This document shows positions 21,008 to 23,862 of a stretch of 23,862 nucleotides of DNA, one piece after another; positions within the stretch are counted from its first letter, which is position 1; the number at the start of each line of letters is the position of its first letter. Source of the stretch: Collodictyon triciliatum (lineage: Eukaryota; CRuMs). The stretch lies in contig JBHJMP010000807.1 in assembly GCA_043381765.1 (NCBI GenBank), positions 1-23,862 on the forward strand, written 5' to 3'. The notes under the pieces are model-generated. The model was not told where the DNA came from. It worked only from the letters and a program-made list of their open reading frames with translations, and searched no databases. A program made the translations under genes and the position numbers.

Positions 21008-22120
21008 AGGTAAGAATCTAGTTAGCTCAAAGTTTAATATTTACCATGCAATATGCTTAGTATTAACCACATAGAAACATATCTCAAGAGTTATAAAGAA
21101 ACCTATGCTGGATGAAGCCACCAAGTCAGGAACAAAGTAGAAGTCTCCACAGCGTCTCTGGCTTGAAAGAAAACGACGAATTAAAAGTCAACCGAAAAAT
21201 TAATAATTTAGATATTTGCTATGGTTTTTGCTTTTCTTGTGCTTTCTATTTAAAGTGATGCATTAAGTAGTCCAGGATGATTGCCGGTAGTTTCAGGGCT
21301 GAAAGAGATAAATGTATGTGCTTGTTTGATACAAAACCATGAGAGTGGTACCTGATTGCGTATGATGGGAGGAGGTGGTTGGCGATTGGACAATATCAAT
21401 TTTCTATATAAAAATCATGAGCGAATTTTTCTTTTTCTTTTTCTTTTTTTATCATTTCACAACACTATCCTTTTCAATAGTGATTAAAGGTAATACTCCA
21501 TCCCACAATCTTTTTTCTTCTATTACAAGCTTACAGCGCTTATATTCCACGCTGCTTGTATTTTTTTCGTGAGTACACTTCCTTTTCTTCCCCAAGTGAA
21601 AGGGTCGACAAAACTTTCTTAAGGCATGCCTTTGAGCGGTTTTCATTATTATTAGGGGCTGTCAAGTCGCGATACTCTTTCATCCCAAACATGCCCTCGT
21701 GCTCTCGAAGCAGCCGCCAAATAAAGATGAAGCGAGATACGCATTCTTTGACTTTCCCAGGTTCACCATCGACGAGGAAGGCACTGTGCGGCGCGAGTCA
21801 GGCATTTTTCAGAACCCAAGCCCTCGCGAGTTCCTATGACAATACTCCAGCCTGAAACATATAAACCATACACCCTTTTTCGAATACATTCCCACACATG
21901 ACAGGCCACAGTCACTAACTTGCAAATGAAGAGACGCAATGGCGACAGACAAATGCGCCATTTCTTTCGATCCCTCAAATTGCTTGCTCAAACGTCAATC
22001 AAAATCTAGAGAGCTGGTCACATCGCGACCATGTCAAAAGGCGATTGAGTCGTTGGGAGCAAAGAACGAAATAAGGAGACAAACAAACGATACAATAACG
22101 AGCAGGCAAACGCAAGGACC
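21008..22120. other. intergenic region
   Basis: This 1.1 kb lies between the kinase stop and the membrane-protein start and should hold the kinase 3' UTR and the next promoter. It has T-rich tracts (21429-21450) and turns more GC-rich after about 21690. Overlapping frames on both strands at 21556-21978 look like chance. No RNA gene or mobile element was recognised. Confidence 0.5.
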
Positions 22121-23740
22121 ATGCAAGGAAGGGAAAAAGCGCCGCGCTTTGATGAGGACAACGAGGACGACTACGACGACGACGAAGGCGGATCGGACTC
22201 CATCCCTTACCAAGCAGTGGATACACACGCAAAGGCGACTCCCTCAGACTCAGCAGCCCGCACTGGTCCTGCAGCCTTGGTTCAGTCCCCAAGAATAAGC
22301 TCTGCAGTCCTCTCGCCAACAATAGCAACAACTTCAAAAAAGGCAGCATCTTCGAAAGGCGAGTCGAGCGAAGTGGCTCGAGACTGGCGTGTTTATTTGT
22401 CTCCTTCGCGAAGCCGCTTGGAGTCCAGCAATGCGCTCTTGCCTTCACATCGTACTCGCAGCCCTGACTCAATCGTGGCCCCGACTCACCTTGGCTTCCA
22501 GTTTTACTTGTATGGCCCCGATCTCGGCCGTGGGACAACTTCGGCTCCACTTGCACGACTCAGCTTGCTCAACGGCATCGTCGGTGTCGGGCTTTTTGCT
22601 TTTGCAGACTTTTTTGTGGTTTGTGGTAGTATTATAAATAAAGTTTGTTTTCATTTGGTCAATAACTTCTTTTTATCCCCAACAACTTATGATATACACT
22701 GAATACCAATCCTCATGATTGAAAGGTGGTTGGAATACCGCTGGGAGTTGCTTTCATTTTGGTTTATGCGTATGCATTCTCATATTCTTATCGCCTATTG
22801 CACGAATTGAGTGTTCGGACACAACAATTGTCTTTTGGTCAGGTTTGTCGGTTACTAAATAGTGCCTTCTCTTATAATCTATGGTGAATCCTATGAAGCC
22901 ATTTTTCTTTTCTTTTCTTTCTTTCGATGTATTTCAATGTATTTCAATTCTTCCCTGATGTTTCTTCCCCTCTATATTTCTGCAAAGATTGCACTAAAGA
23001 TAGGTGGACCGTGGATATATTTCTTGGTTGATGTTATGCTGCTGCTTAACGTCCTGGTGGCTGTTTGCTCCATCGTCATAGGTTTGTCAATCACAGAGCT
23101 ATACTTTTTACTTTTACTTTTTACTTTTTCATTTACTTTTTCATTTTCTTTTTTCTTTTTTCCTGTGTCTTTTTCCTGTTTCTTTTTCCTTTCCTTCTTC
23201 ATTCAATGAAATTGTGTCACGAAATGATGATTTATTATGTTTGTATAGCATCTAATGGTATCACCATTGCAGGTATCCGTGACGTTATCGATATTGGTTT
23301 ATCACCAGTGACAGATTGGATTGAAGATAATATTGGAATCCCAAAAGAACTAAACATACTTGTTTGGATTTGCACAGTAAGATTTTGAGTCTGTAAATTT
23401 CAAATAATAAAACAAAACAAAACAAAACAAAGCAAAACAAAACAAAACAAAACAAGGGATAGTATATGTGTTCGAGAAAGCATTTCCAATTTATGATCTT
23501 GCTTTTTAGATTTATGTCATCATACTGTGCAATACAAAGAAAGCATCTATCCCAAATCGCGGCATATTCACGCTCATTCCCTACTTTATTGGGTTGCTCG
23601 TTTTGTGTTGTGTGCATATTTCCCAAAACTACAGGGGAGAAGTGGAACACTTTATGAAGGTACCCAATACATCATATGAAGAAATTACTCGCTTTTCTGC
23701 CATGTATATTTTCGAGGAGGGACTTCTCTGTTGGCCGTGA
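22121..23740 (+). CDS. multi-pass membrane protein with acidic N-terminus, unknown family
   Basis: I do not recognise the family. Five exons join in frame: 22121-22615, 22726-22842, 22988-23081, 23273-23376 and 23510-23740, ending TGA, for about 346 residues. Residues 1-125 are hydrophilic, with a highly acidic stretch (DEDNEDDYDDDEGG) then Ser/Pro/Ala-rich sequence, so probably cytosolic and disordered. Hydrophobic segments follow: LLNGIVGVGLFAFADFF continuing into GIPLGVAFILVYAYAF across the first intron, YFLVDVMLLLNVLVAVCSIV, ILVWICTIYVIIL, and TLIPYFIGLLVLCCVHI. This gives four to five transmembrane helices. Uncertain points: the first donor could be 22616 or 22619. The last exon also has a possible donor at 23660 (AAG/GTACCC), in which case the gene would continue past the window. 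Read-through to TGA gives reasonable sequence and is preferred slightly. Confidence 0.7.
23082..23272 (+). repeat. intron with a long CTTTTT/ACTTTTT pyrimidine tract
   Basis: Intron of the membrane-protein gene. About 23103-23196 is almost pure T/C with scattered A, built from imperfect ACTTTTT, CATTTTC and CCTTTTT pieces. It is an ordinary low-complexity intron tract. Confidence 0.75.
23409..23455. repeat. (AAAAC)n microsatellite in an intron
   Basis: About nine pentamer copies of AAAAC with one AAAGC variant, in the intron 23377-23509 of the membrane-protein gene. Confidence 0.92.
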
Positions 23741-23862
23741 TAACTAATAGGTGCTGATGTAGTGCCGTCCTTCAAAATCTACGATAGAGTATATACCTCT
23801 TGCGGTGTTCACATTCGATTGTTTTGGCCAAGTACCAGTTATTTCCATACTACTGACTGTGG
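23741..23862. other. right edge of window, unassigned
   Basis: These 122 nt follow the proposed TGA. A plus-strand frame is open from a possible 3' splice site near 23760 (TGTAG) to the end. It could be a further exon of the membrane-protein gene, or chance. Confidence 0.3.

Noticed and set aside
21999-22556. Minus-strand frame of 185 codons
   Set aside because: It is antisense to the first exon of the membrane-protein gene, which chains in phase to four further exons; the antisense product shows no motifs or splice partners.
1-23862. tRNA or rRNA genes, transposase or reverse transcriptase frames
   Set aside because: None were recognised by eye on either strand; a covariance-model and transposon-library scan would be needed to exclude small or decayed copies.

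Overview
The window is nuclear DNA from an intron-rich, AT-rich protist. GT-AG introns interrupt every gene at codon-consistent phases, and TAA and TGA act as ordinary stops. Non-coding DNA is full of homopolymers and microsatellites, and a run of exactly 100 N marks a scaffold gap. The gene content (P4-ATPase flippase, mitochondrial MaoC-type hydratase, a kinase carrying Mind-bomb/HERC2-type modules) and the texture would suit a rhizarian such as the foraminifer Reticulomyxa. That placement is a guess; the sequence only establishes an intron-rich eukaryote.

Layout, left to right. (1) 175-2144 (+): the last seven exons of a P4-ATPase phospholipid flippase, with the 5' part off the left edge. 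(2) 2445-3002 (-): a two-exon (R)-specific enoyl-CoA hydratase / 3-hydroxyacyl-thioester dehydratase with a mitochondrial-type presequence, convergent with the flippase. (3) 3453-13546 (-): a reconstructed gene of about 44 exons encoding a protein of about 1,220 residues. It has a central coiled coil and a charged C-terminal tail, and I cannot assign it a family. Its introns hold a hexanucleotide array, long poly-T runs and the assembly gap. (4) 13547-14877: a 1.3 kb divergent intergenic region. (5) 14878-21007 (+): a two-exon gene for a 1,995-residue protein. It has an N-terminal protein kinase domain, a Ser/Pro-rich linker, then 20 small beta modules of two kinds (13 SH3-like 'A' and 7 MIB/HERC2 'B') and an acidic Ser tail. 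(6) 22121-23740 (+): a five-exon multi-pass membrane protein with an acidic, disordered N-terminus.

The genes look like independent housekeeping and lineage-specific genes rather than one pathway. The most notable object is the kinase/MIB-HERC2/SH3-like repeat protein. Its N-terminal modules alternate A-B and are old and divergent. Its C-terminal modules are near-identical at the DNA level and follow a higher-order A(PF)-A(KPY)-B pattern, which indicates recent internal duplication. Exon models were made by eye from splice signals, reading-frame phase and protein plausibility, and need transcript support.
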